Assembly: GCA_030158485.1 (NCBI GenBank)
Contig: JAOASS010000023.1
Location: 1-64,000 of the forward strand
Length of the DNA stretch: 64,000 nt
Reading direction: 5' to 3'
Source of the DNA: Pseudobdellovibrionaceae bacterium
Lineage (GTDB): Bacteria > Bdellovibrionota > Bdellovibrionia > Bdellovibrionales > Bdellovibrionaceae
The notes under the pieces were generated by a model that ran no database searches, was not told where the DNA came from, and saw only the letters and a program-made list of their open reading frames with translations. This document shows positions 36,726 through 46,020 of the stretch, piece after piece. Each line of letters begins with the position of its first letter. Position 1 is the stretch's first letter. The translations under genes were made by a program, and so were the position numbers.

Positions 36726-36893
36726 GGTCCGTTGATGTAAACCTCAACGAAAATAACCTTACAAGCACTAAATTGGGGACTGTCCCTGACGATGGTGTGC
36801 AGGCCCACCTCGTAGTGGGAAGCCTAAAGTCGTTATTATGGTCACCCACCTTGAGCCCAGAGGTTATCTTTCAGAGTAGTCTGCGGGCCTTTT
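36726..36893 (+). ncRNA. ssrS: 6S RNA
   Basis: Binds RNA polymerase-sigma70 and mimics an open promoter. The 3' half matches the classical 6S pattern: GGAAGCCTAAAGTC-rich strand, then CACCTTGAGCC-AGAGGTT, as in the E. coli segment GAAGCCT...CACCTTGAACC.AGGGTT. The apical hairpin CCCAC-ctcgta-GTGGG and the central GGGGACTGTCCC region are present. The ends pair (GGTCCG 36726-36731 with CGGGCC 36884-36889) and run into T8, a built-in terminator. About 168 nt, within family range. It lies close to xse genes, opposite strand. Confidence 0.85.
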
Positions 36894-37018
36894 TTTTGTC
36901 TCAAACTTTTCTTACCAAAACTCCACCAACCAATAATGGCATACTGCTTGCTTTGTGAGCCTGTGACGACAAGTCAGTGTTTCTATGACACCACTTAGTT
37001 GAAATTCCGGGGGGAATA

Positions 37019-39076
37019 ATGAAAGCTCAGCTATCCTATATACTCATGTTCTTGTTTACAGTTGTTTTTTTTCAAGCAAGAGCCGAACAGCCAAGCGTCA
37101 CATTAACAAGAACCGCCACATCAGGCTCGAAGATGGAAACTCAGCTATCTCAGGATATTTATAAGTCCGTGCCGTACCAAGCCACTTATGAAGAACAAGA
37201 AGCTTATTCAGCGCAAGAAGATTACACCGTCGACATTCCATACCAAGATACTGAAACTTATTATGTCGATATTCCTTATCAGGAAACTGAAGACTATTAC
37301 GAACAAATACCTTACCAAGAAACTGAATCTTATCTTGATTATGAAACTTACTATGAAAATGAATACACGTGTCGCACTGTGACCGAATACGAACAGCAAT
37401 GCAGAACCGAAAGGCTCTGTTCGCGCCGTCCGGGCGATCAGACTTGCCAAATGGTTGAAGAATGCGGAACAAACGCGCTCGGAAAGCCCATTTGTAAAAC
37501 ACGAAAAGTGTGTGAAAATGGCCCCGATCGTGAAGATTGTGAAAATAAAAATGTTTGCACAAGTATTCCACGCAGCAAACAAGAATGCCGTAACGAACAA
37601 GTTGCCAAAACACGTCCTGTTACGAAGTACAGAACCGTTACACGATACCGCGACGAGAGACGAACGCGCACTGTTACAAAGTATCGAGAAGAGGCTCGAA
37701 CACGGACTGTCACTCGCTACAGGCAGGAAACAAGAACACGAACTGTGACCAAGTATCGTACCGTAACTAAATGTTGCGTCACTGAATACAAATCTGTTTT
37801 CGATTATACTTGGAGATTAGATTTGAAAATTATTTTACCTGCACAAGCCACTCTCTTGGGAAATGAATCCGAAACCTTTCATGTCGCGCTTTCAGGAACA
37901 CCAGAAAAACCTGATGTGATATTGACTCCGCTGAAAACAATTTACGGCTACAAAGTCGGCCCCAAACAGATAAATGCCAGCTCTGGACTCATTGAGCTCA
38001 TGTTAATTCCAAAATATAACCAACAATCATTAGGTGAAAAACTTTTAGAAGATGCTGAATTAACCGGAGACAACGAAGACAGTTTCAATGAGTTAATTAT
38101 AACAGATCGCGGTCTTGTCGCCAGAGTAACAACACTTTACAGATACAGAGTCTTAGATACACAAACAAAACAAACTGTTGCTGAAGGTGAGCTGTCTTCT
38201 GAAAATGCCATTGAAAACACAGTGACCGCCAAGCTGTCGCAAATTTTACCTTCAGATTCAGATTATATAGTTCAGATTTCGGCGACTCGAAGTGGAATCG
38301 TGCTTGAAAAAAGCTTCAGCTTTTCAATTTCAAAAGCTGTTCAGTTCAAACGCCTAAATCCAGACGATTATTCCGAAAAAACACTTAAAAATATAAAAGT
38401 TCTGGAACAAAAAGAGCAGGCGTTTCTTTTATTCAATGACGAAGGCGCACATCCCAAACTTGTAACACAATATAAAATCAGTATCGAAAACAAAAATGGG
38501 AATGAAGTTTTCTCAAAAGATCTGTTTGCTTCTGACATTCTTGATGCAAATAAAAAGGCTCAAGTCGCTTTAGATTCAAAAGTAATGAGCTTAGAAGAAG
38601 ATTTAACTATTCGTTTAACTGTTAGCAGAACTGGGAAACGAATCGAAAAACCCCTTTCTTTTCAAGTCCAAACCGAGAGAATCTATTTGCGACTTGAAGA
38701 TTTAAAAAATAAAAAGCGAGTGAGTAGCTTGAGCATTCAGGGTCGAAAAGAATTCGCCAAATTAGTTTTTCAAGATCAAATTAAGGATTCCACAAAAATT
38801 CAAACTGAATACAAACTCACAATCACTCGCAATGGCGGTTTCTTGGGGCTTCAGAAAAAAATAATGGCTCAAGTTACATTTAATCAGACGCAAATGAAAG
38901 GCGATTTGTTTTCTGAATACTTAACAAGTTTGGGTGTTTCAAAATCTGCTTTAAATGATCACCTGACTTCGAACTCAACTATTTACTTAGATTTAACAGT
39001 GAGTCGCAAAAACACAGCAGATAAAAAAGTAATTGCGATGTTTAGAAAAAGTGTCGAACTTAAAATCGAAAACTAA
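37019..39076 (+). CDS. secreted acidic/basic repeat protein, unknown
   Basis: A 685-aa protein with a signal peptide (cleavage likely after ARA, residue 22). Residues ~55-115 hold an acidic Tyr-rich array of about three 12-residue units, x-I-P-Y-Q-[DE]-T-E-x-Y-Y. A Cys-rich segment follows (about 117-195, more than ten Cys). Then a basic array of R-T-R-T-V-T-[KR]-Y-R units with a ~11-12-residue period (about 200-250). The C-terminal ~420 residues contain three similar ~110-residue modules, each ending near DLTVSR-x-x-x-x-x-K (ATRSGIVLEK, TVSRTGKRIEK, TVSRKNTADKK). GGGGGG ribosome site. No known family recognised; surface or cell-contact protein suspected. Confidence 0.8.
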   Translation: MKAQLSYILMFLFTVVFFQARAEQPSVTLTRTATSGSKMETQLSQDIYKSVPYQATYEEQEAYSAQEDYTVDIPYQDTETYYVDIPYQETEDYYEQIPYQETESYLDYETYYENEYTCRTVTEYEQQCRTERLCSRRPGDQTCQMVEECGTNALGKPICKTRKVCENGPDREDCENKNVCTSIPRSKQECRNEQVAKTRPVTKYRTVTRYRDERRTRTVTKYREEARTRTVTRYRQETRTRTVTKYRTVTKCCVTEYKSVFDYTWRLDLKIILPAQATLLGNESETFHVALSGTPEKPDVILTPLKTIYGYKVGPKQINASSGLIELMLIPKYNQQSLGEKLLEDAELTGDNEDSFNELIITDRGLVARVTTLYRYRVLDTQTKQTVAEGELSSENAIENTVTAKLSQILPSDSDYIVQISATRSGIVLEKSFSFSISKAVQFKRLNPDDYSEKTLKNIKVLEQKEQAFLLFNDEGAHPKLVTQYKISIENKNGNEVFSKDLFASDILDANKKAQVALDSKVMSLEEDLTIRLTVSRTGKRIEKPLSFQVQTERIYLRLEDLKNKKRVSSLSIQGRKEFAKLVFQDQIKDSTKIQTEYKLTITRNGGFLGLQKKIMAQVTFNQTQMKGDLFSEYLTSLGVSKSALNDHLTSNSTIYLDLTVSRKNTADKKVIAMFRKSVELKIEN

Positions 39077-39083
39077 ATAAAAT

Positions 39084-39118
39084 TATCCAAGTCGTTCAAC
39101 TTTACGACTTGGATTTTA
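39084..39118 (+). terminator. terminator after the repeat protein
   Basis: TCCAAGTCGT/ACGACTTGGA 10-bp stem (39086-39095, 39104-39113), 8-base loop, followed by TTTTAAT. Confidence 0.8.
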
Positions 39119-39253
39119 ATCTCAAATATTAAAATGGTGCGATTCTCATCTTGAGACAAAATCCTCCATTTTAAACAAAAAACAGATTGCTCCATTGCGA
39201 GAATCTGCTCTGTAAAAATAAAATTTTAACCTGAAAAGACCGATAATTAAAGA

Positions 39254-41053
39254 GTGGGCATAATCTTATGCCGCCTTATCGGCGGTGTTCTTTTTATTTT
39301 CATTTTATCCGGCTGCGGAGCTGCCAGCGCGCCTAATAGCGCAAGCGCTAATTCAACTGCAGAATCTGGTTATTGCAGCACAAATTATTCAACAAGTAAT
39401 CCGATCACTGTCACAGCATTGGCCCAGTATTATTACAGAGCCACAAATGTCACAACGGGCTTAACAGGAAATCCTGTTGCGCGTGGAATTGCTTTTGCGG
39501 AAGTTATTGTGACTAATTCTGCAGGCGCTGTTGTTCAGTGCTCACAAACTGATGCTTCTGGTAACATCAATCTACAAATTGATAAAAATGCCGGCAGCTA
39601 TGCTATTCGTGTCAATTCACGTGCTTTTAATTCAAAATTAAAAGCCAGCGTCCTAACCGACCCTTCAAGCAATTCGGTTTATTCAATTTCCACTCCGTTT
39701 ACTTTAACGGGCGCAGAATCAGGGCCTAAAAATGCTGGAACTTTTTATGCTTATGCCAGAACTGCCCAGTCATCCAGCATGGAAGGTGCCGCATTTCATA
39801 TTCTTTACAATTTTTATTTAGCCAACGAATATCTGCGCACGCAAACTTCAAACCCTAGTTTTGTCGCGAACAAAGTTTCAGCTTATTGGAAGCAAGGATT
39901 TAATCCTGGGTCTTATGTTGGAGTTTCAAGCGGATTATCTTTCTATTTTCAAGGTGAAAGCGAATTGTATATTTTAGGTGGCATCAATGGAAATACAAAA
40001 ACTCAGGATACAGATCATTTTGATGATTCCGTTATCCTTCACGAATATGGTCATTTTTTAGAAGATGTTTATGGTAAATCAACATCCCCTGGCGGATCAC
40101 ATAACGGGAATTTTATTATTGACCCCAGATTAGCCTGGAGCGAAGGTTGGGCCAACTTTTTACAAGGCGCTATCATCACGCCCCAAGATGCAACTCGAGG
40201 GCAATACTACATCGACACAATAGGATATACAGGGGATACCAGCGAAACGGGCGAATCCAGCACAATCGCGATTAAGTTTGATCTGACACAATCTGGTAGC
40301 GTTGCTACTTTTGATCCCGTTTCAGTTTCCGGAGAAGGAACTTTTAGAGAAATTTCCATATCAAGACTTCTTTACAAAGTTATTACCACTACTTCTATCC
40401 CCTTTAGTTCTATGTGGACTGTCTTCACCGACACCGTGAATGGTATGCGGGCCCCCGCAAGTGTCTTTTCAAATGTCGGATTATTTAATCAATATCTAAA
40501 TGCCTTAGTTCCCGGTGGCCAAGCATCCGCTTGGGATGCGCTTTTAGGAAATGAAATGCAAAATAAAACGACTCGGGATTATGCCGATACTGTCACTTCT
40601 GCTGGAAGCTGTGCTCGATTCCCACGAGCTCTAACTCCGGTGATTGATGGAATCTACTCTTCGGCATCTGAGCCTCGATCTAATAAATTAAGATCAAATG
40701 ATTTTTATCAATTTTATTATAACGGGTCCGGTGGAACTTTAAGTCTGACCTATTCACAGGTCTCTGGGGTTAATATTGATCTTGATCTTTACCTTTATAA
40801 TACGGCTGCTAATTACCAAGAAGATTATGTGGAAGCCCTGGGGCAAACAACAGGAAGCGTCGTTTTAAAGTCTGATAGAGCCAATCCTGCTTTTGAAAGC
40901 GGAACTGAATCTTTTAGTTTATCCGGCGTACCCACTGGTTATTATATGATTAACGTAAAAGCCAACACTTATAATAAGAATAGTGCTCAAGTGAATGGAA
41001 CTGCTCAATATTCTCTTACTTTACAAGGATCATTTTTATGCCCAGCAAACTAA
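39254..41053 (+). CDS. zinc metallopeptidase lipoprotein
   Basis: A 599-aa lipoprotein (lipobox LSGC, Cys21) with a Ser/Ala-rich linker, a beta-sandwich segment (about 50-150; carboxypeptidase regulatory-like pattern GNPVARGIAFAEVIVTNSAGAVVQ...), a zincin catalytic core HEYGH (His263, Glu264, His267) with a downstream SEGWANF motif (Glu297) as third ligand, and a C-terminal beta domain (about 480-595; IDLDLYLYN, YYMINVKANTY) like bacterial pre-peptidase C-terminal domains. Likely on the cell surface or outer membrane; the substrate is unknown. GTG start; ribosome site weak. Overlaps the next gene by 16 bp. Confidence 0.82.
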   Translation: MGIILCRLIGGVLFIFILSGCGAASAPNSASANSTAESGYCSTNYSTSNPITVTALAQYYYRATNVTTGLTGNPVARGIAFAEVIVTNSAGAVVQCSQTDASGNINLQIDKNAGSYAIRVNSRAFNSKLKASVLTDPSSNSVYSISTPFTLTGAESGPKNAGTFYAYARTAQSSSMEGAAFHILYNFYLANEYLRTQTSNPSFVANKVSAYWKQGFNPGSYVGVSSGLSFYFQGESELYILGGINGNTKTQDTDHFDDSVILHEYGHFLEDVYGKSTSPGGSHNGNFIIDPRLAWSEGWANFLQGAIITPQDATRGQYYIDTIGYTGDTSETGESSTIAIKFDLTQSGSVATFDPVSVSGEGTFREISISRLLYKVITTTSIPFSSMWTVFTDTVNGMRAPASVFSNVGLFNQYLNALVPGGQASAWDALLGNEMQNKTTRDYADTVTSAGSCARFPRALTPVIDGIYSSASEPRSNKLRSNDFYQFYYNGSGGTLSLTYSQVSGVNIDLDLYLYNTAANYQEDYVEALGQTTGSVVLKSDRANPAFESGTESFSLSGVPTGYYMINVKANTYNKNSAQVNGTAQYSLTLQGSFLCPAN

Positions 41054-41625
41054 AGTATTCAATTGTATTTAGCATTCTGTTTTTCTTAGGCTTTGGAAGC
41101 TCGTGGTTGATTTCAAATTATGAATCTGAACAAGAAAAGACAGACCGTATCCTTGCTAGCGTAAAAAATCATTCAACAATTTCGATGGAAAAACATTTGA
41201 TGCCAATTATTTTATCAATCAAAGGTCCTGAAGTTTTTCCCCAAAATATGGAAGAAGTTGTAACTCTGAAAGGGACTATCCGCACGCCATTTCCTGAATT
41301 TGTCGTTATTCAGTACAAATGGATTCTTCCAGAAGATGTTGAAGTTGTGAAAGGCTATGAAGTCAGTGACATTCAAAACCCTGTTCCCAATCAAGTTTAT
41401 GAAGTTGAAATTTCAGTTAAAGGATTTAATGGTTTAGATAGAAAAGATGTCTCTTTGATTGCGACAACTCTTGATGCCAATGGTACAAAATTAGGAAACT
41501 CTGCCATCATCACATCGCGACCTGAAGACTCGATGGAACACATCGCGCCAACTGTTATGGTTAAAGCGCAAGGATTCAAAGCTAGCCAATTAAAAGAACG
41601 TATGCCAGCTTCAAACGATGAATAA
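41038..41625 (+). CDS. membrane-anchored protein, unknown
   Basis: 195 aa with an N-terminal anchor (SIVFSILFFLGFGSSWLIS, about 8-26) and a periplasmic beta-rich domain (VTLKGTIRTPFPEFVVIQYKWILP, YEVEISVKGFNGLDRKDVSLIA), resembling an immunoglobulin-like fold. No family recognised. Its 16-bp overlap with the metallopeptidase gene and 8-bp overlap with the ExoD gene indicate one operon, so it may be an accessory to the peptidase. Confidence 0.65.
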   Translation: MPSKLKYSIVFSILFFLGFGSSWLISNYESEQEKTDRILASVKNHSTISMEKHLMPIILSIKGPEVFPQNMEEVVTLKGTIRTPFPEFVVIQYKWILPEDVEVVKGYEVSDIQNPVPNQVYEVEISVKGFNGLDRKDVSLIATTLDANGTKLGNSAIITSRPEDSMEHIAPTVMVKAQGFKASQLKERMPASNDE

Positions 41626-42232
41626 AGCTTTTTCGTTAAAAGAAGCCACTCTAACACTGGAACACAAAGCCCATCCTGACGGTCTTTATATTGAAGATAT
41701 CTTAGCCACTTTTGGGAATCGAAGTTTAGCTGCTTGTGTTTTATTTTTTTCACTTCCGTTTATTCAACCTATTCCCCTGTTGGGCTTGTCAACTCCAGTT
41801 GGTTTCATTTTAATGACATTTGGATTTTTAATTATGTTTAAGAAACCTTTCTGGTTACCAAAAAAAATACTAAGAAAACATTTACCTGCAAAAATAGTCA
41901 TCAGTTGTTGCAAATTTTTAATCAAAGTTCTGAATAAAACAGAAAAGCTGATTAAGCCTCGTTTACCGACCTGGACAAGTCGTCGCTTCACACAAATTTT
42001 GAACGGATCACTTATCGTCATTTTTGCCTTTTTTTTATCTTTACCCTTGCCGATTCCATTTTCGAATGTCATTCCGGGTTGGTTTTTACTAACAAATGCA
42101 ATTGGAGAACTTGAAGAAGATGGTCTTGTGATGTGGATCAGTTATGGAATTGCCCTTCTTGGATTTTGTTTCTTTATTGGCCTTGGCGTCGGCCTACAAG
42201 AAGTTTTAAAAATGACTTTCGAAAGATTTTAG
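41618..42232 (+). CDS. ExoD family membrane protein
   Basis: A 204-aa protein with the ExoD pattern: GLYIEDILATFGNRSLAACVLFFSLPFIQPIPLLGLST, basic centre, then LNGSLIVIFAFFLSLPLPIPFSNVIPGWFLLTNAIGELEEDGLVMWISYGIAL. ExoD is linked to exopolysaccharide production and alkaline/stress tolerance in rhizobia; the molecular activity is unknown. About four membrane helices. Last gene of the peptidase operon. Confidence 0.85.
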   Translation: MNKAFSLKEATLTLEHKAHPDGLYIEDILATFGNRSLAACVLFFSLPFIQPIPLLGLSTPVGFILMTFGFLIMFKKPFWLPKKILRKHLPAKIVISCCKFLIKVLNKTEKLIKPRLPTWTSRRFTQILNGSLIVIFAFFLSLPLPIPFSNVIPGWFLLTNAIGELEEDGLVMWISYGIALLGFCFFIGLGVGLQEVLKMTFERF

Positions 42233-42302
42233 AACTTTCCGGATCAAAGGCCACAAGAAAAGCAGAAACTGCCTGATATGAAATCTATTTCAGGGAAAAG
42301 AT

Positions 42303-43046
42303 TTAAAGTTGAAATTCTGTGAACAATGCCAAATGATCCGATAGCTTTTTCCAAATGGGCCCCTTTAAACATTGAGCCGAAATGGGTTTTAAATTTCTGA
42401 CATAAACACGGTCCAAAGGCAAAATTGGGAAAAAGCTTGGAAAAGACTTTGCGTGATATCCATGTAAAACAGAAAATGCTTCGACAAGACCTATCTCTAC
42501 ATTTATGCGATGACTAGCTTTTTCTCTCCAGTCATTAAAGTCTCCACCTAAAATAATCAAATCTTCTGGCTTTGTTGAACGCTTGATATAATCACAAACT
42601 TTTTGAATTTGAATCTGACGACCTTTTTCAAGTAAATCTAAGTGAAGACTCATAACATGTATCGTTTTTTTTAGGGGAATATCTAATATTGCATGCAAAA
42701 GCCCGCGACTTTCCCAGCGATTGGTCGACAAATCTAAATTGAACCAATCTTTTATTGGATAAAGGCTTAAAATTGCATTTCCATGATGACCTTCATCGTA
42801 AATCGCATTTTTCCCATAAGCATAATGAGACCACGCCCCATCCGCTAAATATTCAAATTGAGAAGTTGATGGCCCATGAATTACTTTGTTAGAATGTTTA
42901 TCATGCTCACCAATCACTTCCTGAAGTAAAACTAAATCCGCACTAAATTGCTGAATACTTTCGCGAATTAAATCTAAAACGTAATTTTTTTTGCCTAAAG
43001 AAAATCCTTTGTGAATATTGTATGAAAGGACTCTTAATGTCTGCAT
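42303..43046 (-). CDS. endonuclease/exonuclease/phosphatase family protein
   Basis: A 247-aa EEP-fold hydrolase with the expected motifs: LSYNIHKG (N), LLQEV (Glu), LDL and H in VMSLHLDLLEKGRQIQ, LGGDFNDW (D and N), and SDHLAL (D, H). Such cytosolic enzymes cleave DNA, phospholipid or inositol phosphates. Its neighbour, a cardiolipin synthase-like PLD ending at the base before its start, suggests phospholipid metabolism, as in other pairs of this type. Confidence 0.88.
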   Translation of the reverse strand: MQTLRVLSYNIHKGFSLGKKNYVLDLIRESIQQFSADLVLLQEVIGEHDKHSNKVIHGPSTSQFEYLADGAWSHYAYGKNAIYDEGHHGNAILSLYPIKDWFNLDLSTNRWESRGLLHAILDIPLKKTIHVMSLHLDLLEKGRQIQIQKVCDYIKRSTKPEDLIILGGDFNDWREKASHRINVEIGLVEAFSVLHGYHAKSFPSFFPILPLDRVYVRNLKPISAQCLKGPIWKKLSDHLALFTEFQL

Positions 43047-44138
43047 CTACATCCAACTTTTAAAGAGTAAGAAAAAATTTGCTATTATTTTACGAAACCA
43101 AGATATTTTTTCAAATGATGCCAGCGTAACAAGTTCAGATTTTTTAATATCTTCATTAATTTCTTTCAAAAAAATCTCTTTATTTTCAGGTCGAGTAACC
43201 TGCAAATCAACTTCAAGATCATGAAATAAAGATCGATAGTTCAAATTAGAAGAGCCGATCATCATCCAGTCATCAATCACATAATTTTTCGCATGAAAAA
43301 CAGCTGGTAAATATTCGTGAATTTTGACTCCTGATTGCAAAAGTGCAAAATAATAAGTCGAACTCACCCAAGGCATAAAAAAAATATCTGACTGACGTGG
43401 CACCAAAAGATGGACTTCGACTCCGCGCCGCGCACTGTAACAAAGTTCCATCACCAGTCGGAAATGCGGAGCAAAATAAGCATTTCCAAAACAAATATAC
43501 TTCTTAGCTTCTCGAATACGAAATAGCAGATCTCTATAACTGACTCTTCTTTTATTTTTTCCATCATTTAAACGAACTAACGGACTTCCCACTAGATCAT
43601 CAAAATTAAATATTTTCCGAGACCAAACTTTTTTTTTGTTCCATACTTTGTGAAAAGCTTCAGTCAAGAGTTGAACATCCTCACCTTCGACACGAATTCC
43701 ACTATCGCGCCATGGCTTAGAATTGAAACTCGTATGAACTTTGGAAATATTAAAACTTCCAGCGTAGGCCACGGTATCATCAAAAATCCAAACTTTTCGA
43801 TGATTTCTTCGGTTTATATTTCTAAAAATAGGTATAAACCATGAACTTAGAATTGGATGGAATACTTTTAATTGAACTCCACCAGAGCTTAAATAATGTT
43901 GCAAAGTGGAAATTGCTGAAATTGAACCAAATCCGTCAACGATAACCTGAACACGCACGCCTCGAAGAACAGCTGCAACTAAAAATTGGGCAAGGTTCTG
44001 ACCCACTTCGTCGAAATCGAAAATGTAAGACTCAACATAAATACTTTTCTTCGCTTTTTGTATGTCGAGAATAATGGCAGCGTAATATTGGTCTCCGGAA
44101 AAAAATGTTTGCTCTTCTGACCATAGATCAATACTCAT
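43047..44138 (-). CDS. cardiolipin synthase-like phospholipase D
   Basis: A 363-aa PLD superfamily enzyme with two HKD motifs: HRKVWIFDD (His113, Lys115) followed by YAGSFN, and HAKNYVIDDWMMIGSSNLNYRS (about 285-305). No N-terminal transmembrane helices, unlike Cls, so it is nearer ClsB/ClsC. Probable role: phosphatidyl transfer to make cardiolipin. A TATAGT box 8 bases before the ATG implies a leaderless or near-leaderless mRNA. Confidence 0.88.
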   Translation of the reverse strand: MSIDLWSEEQTFFSGDQYYAAIILDIQKAKKSIYVESYIFDFDEVGQNLAQFLVAAVLRGVRVQVIVDGFGSISAISTLQHYLSSGGVQLKVFHPILSSWFIPIFRNINRRNHRKVWIFDDTVAYAGSFNISKVHTSFNSKPWRDSGIRVEGEDVQLLTEAFHKVWNKKKVWSRKIFNFDDLVGSPLVRLNDGKNKRRVSYRDLLFRIREAKKYICFGNAYFAPHFRLVMELCYSARRGVEVHLLVPRQSDIFFMPWVSSTYYFALLQSGVKIHEYLPAVFHAKNYVIDDWMMIGSSNLNYRSLFHDLEVDLQVTRPENKEIFLKEINEDIKKSELVTLASFEKISWFRKIIANFFLLFKSWM

Positions 44139-44215
44139 AGATCAATACTATATGAAATCTGCTATCCTTGTATATGATCTGACAGTTGTATGTCGTATAG
44201 CACCACCAACTAAAA

Positions 44216-44788
44216 TTACGACCCAACAGGTATGACTTCGATTTCTGGATTAAACTCATCCTTCAAAATACTTTCGATTGCCATCAGCGTTCCCGTTGTA
44301 GAGCTAGGACAAGTCCCACAAGCCCCTTCATAATAAACGTGAAGTTTATTATCTTCAAATTTTAAAATCGTAATATCACCACCATCACCTTGTAAGCCAG
44401 GTCTCACGGTTCGGTCTAATATCTCTTCAATTGTTTGAAGCTCTGGAGACAAATTTTCTCGGGATTTTTTTTTCTCATCTTGAATCGTTTGATTTGGATT
44501 ATGCACGGGCATTCTAGTTTGAATAATAGAAACAATACTGGGATGAACAGCATCTGGATCCACATCAAAATAATAGGTTAAAGTAATTACATTTTGAAAA
44601 AAATGAACTTGTCTGACACCTGGCATTTCAAATAGTGACTTAGCAAGCATGTTGTGAGTCGCTTCTTCTGTAGAAGAATATGTGGCTTTTCCTTCGTTCA
44701 GAACTGGTTTATTTAAAACATACTTCCAAGCATTTGGATTGGGTGTTGCTTGAACATTGACTAGCGTTTCATTTAATTCGGCATTCAT
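44216..44788 (-). CDS. Nfu-type iron-sulfur carrier
   Basis: A 190-aa protein with an N-terminal Nfu_N domain (about 8-88; VQATPNPNAWKYVLNKPVL...GVRQVHFFQNVITLTY) and a C-terminal NifU-like domain (about 108-185) with the cluster-binding CGTC motif (ACGTCPSSTTGTLMAIESIL). It would deliver Fe-S clusters from the SufBCD scaffold to apo-proteins. Overlaps sufS by 4 bp as the last gene of the operon. Confidence 0.93.
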   Translation of the reverse strand: MNAELNETLVNVQATPNPNAWKYVLNKPVLNEGKATYSSTEEATHNMLAKSLFEMPGVRQVHFFQNVITLTYYFDVDPDAVHPSIVSIIQTRMPVHNPNQTIQDEKKKSRENLSPELQTIEEILDRTVRPGLQGDGGDITILKFEDNKLHVYYEGACGTCPSSTTGTLMAIESILKDEFNPEIEVIPVGS

Positions 44789-46020
44789 AATAAAAGCTCC
44801 TTAGCCTTTAATAAACCTTCGTACAATTTTCGCACTTCAGTCGGGGTGTTATAAATTGAAAAAGAAGCCCTCACGCAACCCGGAATAGATAAGCGGTCCA
44901 TCAAAGGCTGTGTGCAGTGATGACCAGCTCGAACCGCAATTCCCATTTCATCTAAAATTTGTGCCACATCTGAATGGTGTGCTCCTTTTAAATTAAATGA
45001 TAAAATTGGAGCCTTATTTAAAGCTTGTCCATAAATAATCAATTCTGGAATCTGGCCTAACAAAAGGTGAGCTTCACTTAAAAGCATCTGATCCCAAGAT
45101 TGAATATCATCCCACCCAATACTTTCGACAAAATCTATTGCCTGATGAAGACCGATAGCACCTTCAATGTGCGGAGTGCCCGCTTCAAATTTTTGCGGAA
45201 TCTGATTAAAAGTTGTTTTTTCCAAAGTCACTTTAGAAATCATACTACCGCCGCCCTGATAAGGCTGCATACGATTAAGCCAATCTTTTTTGCCGTACAA
45301 AACTCCAAGGCCTGTTGGGCCGAAAAGTTTATGGGACGAAAAAGCGAAAAAATCCACATCCATGTTTTTGACATTAACTTGCTGTTGGGAAACCAACTGT
45401 GCCCCATCAATTAAAATCGCAGCATCTGATTCACTTCTTATGATTTGCACAACTTTTTCCACAGGATTTATTGTGCCCAGAGTATTTGAGCAAGCCGTTA
45501 ATGCGACAATTTTTGTTTTAGTGGAAAGCTTATTTTTTAAATCACTTATATCCAATTCCCCGTTATCAGAAATTTTGACCGCTTTCACAATGACTTGATA
45601 GCGATCTTGAAGCATGTGCCATGGAACGATATTTCCATGATGCTCCATTTCTGAAATTAGAATCTCATCACCTGCTTCTAAAAAACTATGACCAAAAGAT
45701 TCTGCAACTAAGTTAATGGCTTCCGTTGTACCACGAACATAAATAATTTCCTCAGGATGTTCAGCGCCAATAAACTGTGCCACTTTTTCCCGTGCATTTT
45801 CAAAAAGTGTCGTTGTACGAGCACTCCATTGATAGCCACCTCGGTGAACATTCGAAGCTTCTTCAGAATAAAATTTCTGTATGCGATCAATAACAATTTG
45901 AGGTTTTAGAGTCGTATTCGTGCTATCTAAGTAAACAAATTCATGGCCACTCATTTTTTGTTTTAAAGCAGGAAACTGGTTTCGAACTTGAAGCATTCGT
46001 TTTGAGAGTTCGTCGTTCAC
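44785..46020 (-). CDS. sufS: cysteine desulfurase SufS
   Basis: PLP-dependent enzyme that takes sulfur from cysteine for Fe-S assembly. 411 aa, class II (CsdA/SufS): HHSNIVPW-like SEMEHHGNIVPW, PLP lysine in AFSSHKLFGPTGLGVLYG (about 227), and the catalytic Cys in RAGHHCTQPL. Neither SufE nor SufU is beside it, so its sulfur acceptor must be elsewhere or replaced. 4-bp overlap with sufD. Confidence 0.97.
   Translation of the reverse strand: MNDELSKRMLQVRNQFPALKQKMSGHEFVYLDSTNTTLKPQIVIDRIQKFYSEEASNVHRGGYQWSARTTTLFENAREKVAQFIGAEHPEEIIYVRGTTEAINLVAESFGHSFLEAGDEILISEMEHHGNIVPWHMLQDRYQVIVKAVKISDNGELDISDLKNKLSTKTKIVALTACSNTLGTINPVEKVVQIIRSESDAAILIDGAQLVSQQQVNVKNMDVDFFAFSSHKLFGPTGLGVLYGKKDWLNRMQPYQGGGSMISKVTLEKTTFNQIPQKFEAGTPHIEGAIGLHQAIDFVESIGWDDIQSWDQMLLSEAHLLLGQIPELIIYGQALNKAPILSFNLKGAHHSDVAQILDEMGIAVRAGHHCTQPLMDRLSIPGCVRASFSIYNTPTEVRKLYEGLLKAKELLL

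Noticed and set aside
36773-36958. 61-aa ORF across the 6S region
   Set aside because: It lies within the structured RNA and its terminator; no ribosome site.
37098-37748. Several antisense and alternative-frame ORFs inside the repeat protein gene
   Set aside because: They mirror the repetitive coding sequence and have Cys/Phe-rich, biologically implausible products without ribosome sites.
37190-37790. Repeats in the 37.2-37.8 kb region as a possible CRISPR or minisatellite
   Set aside because: Units are in frame, differ at third positions and encode conserved peptides; protein-level repeats only.
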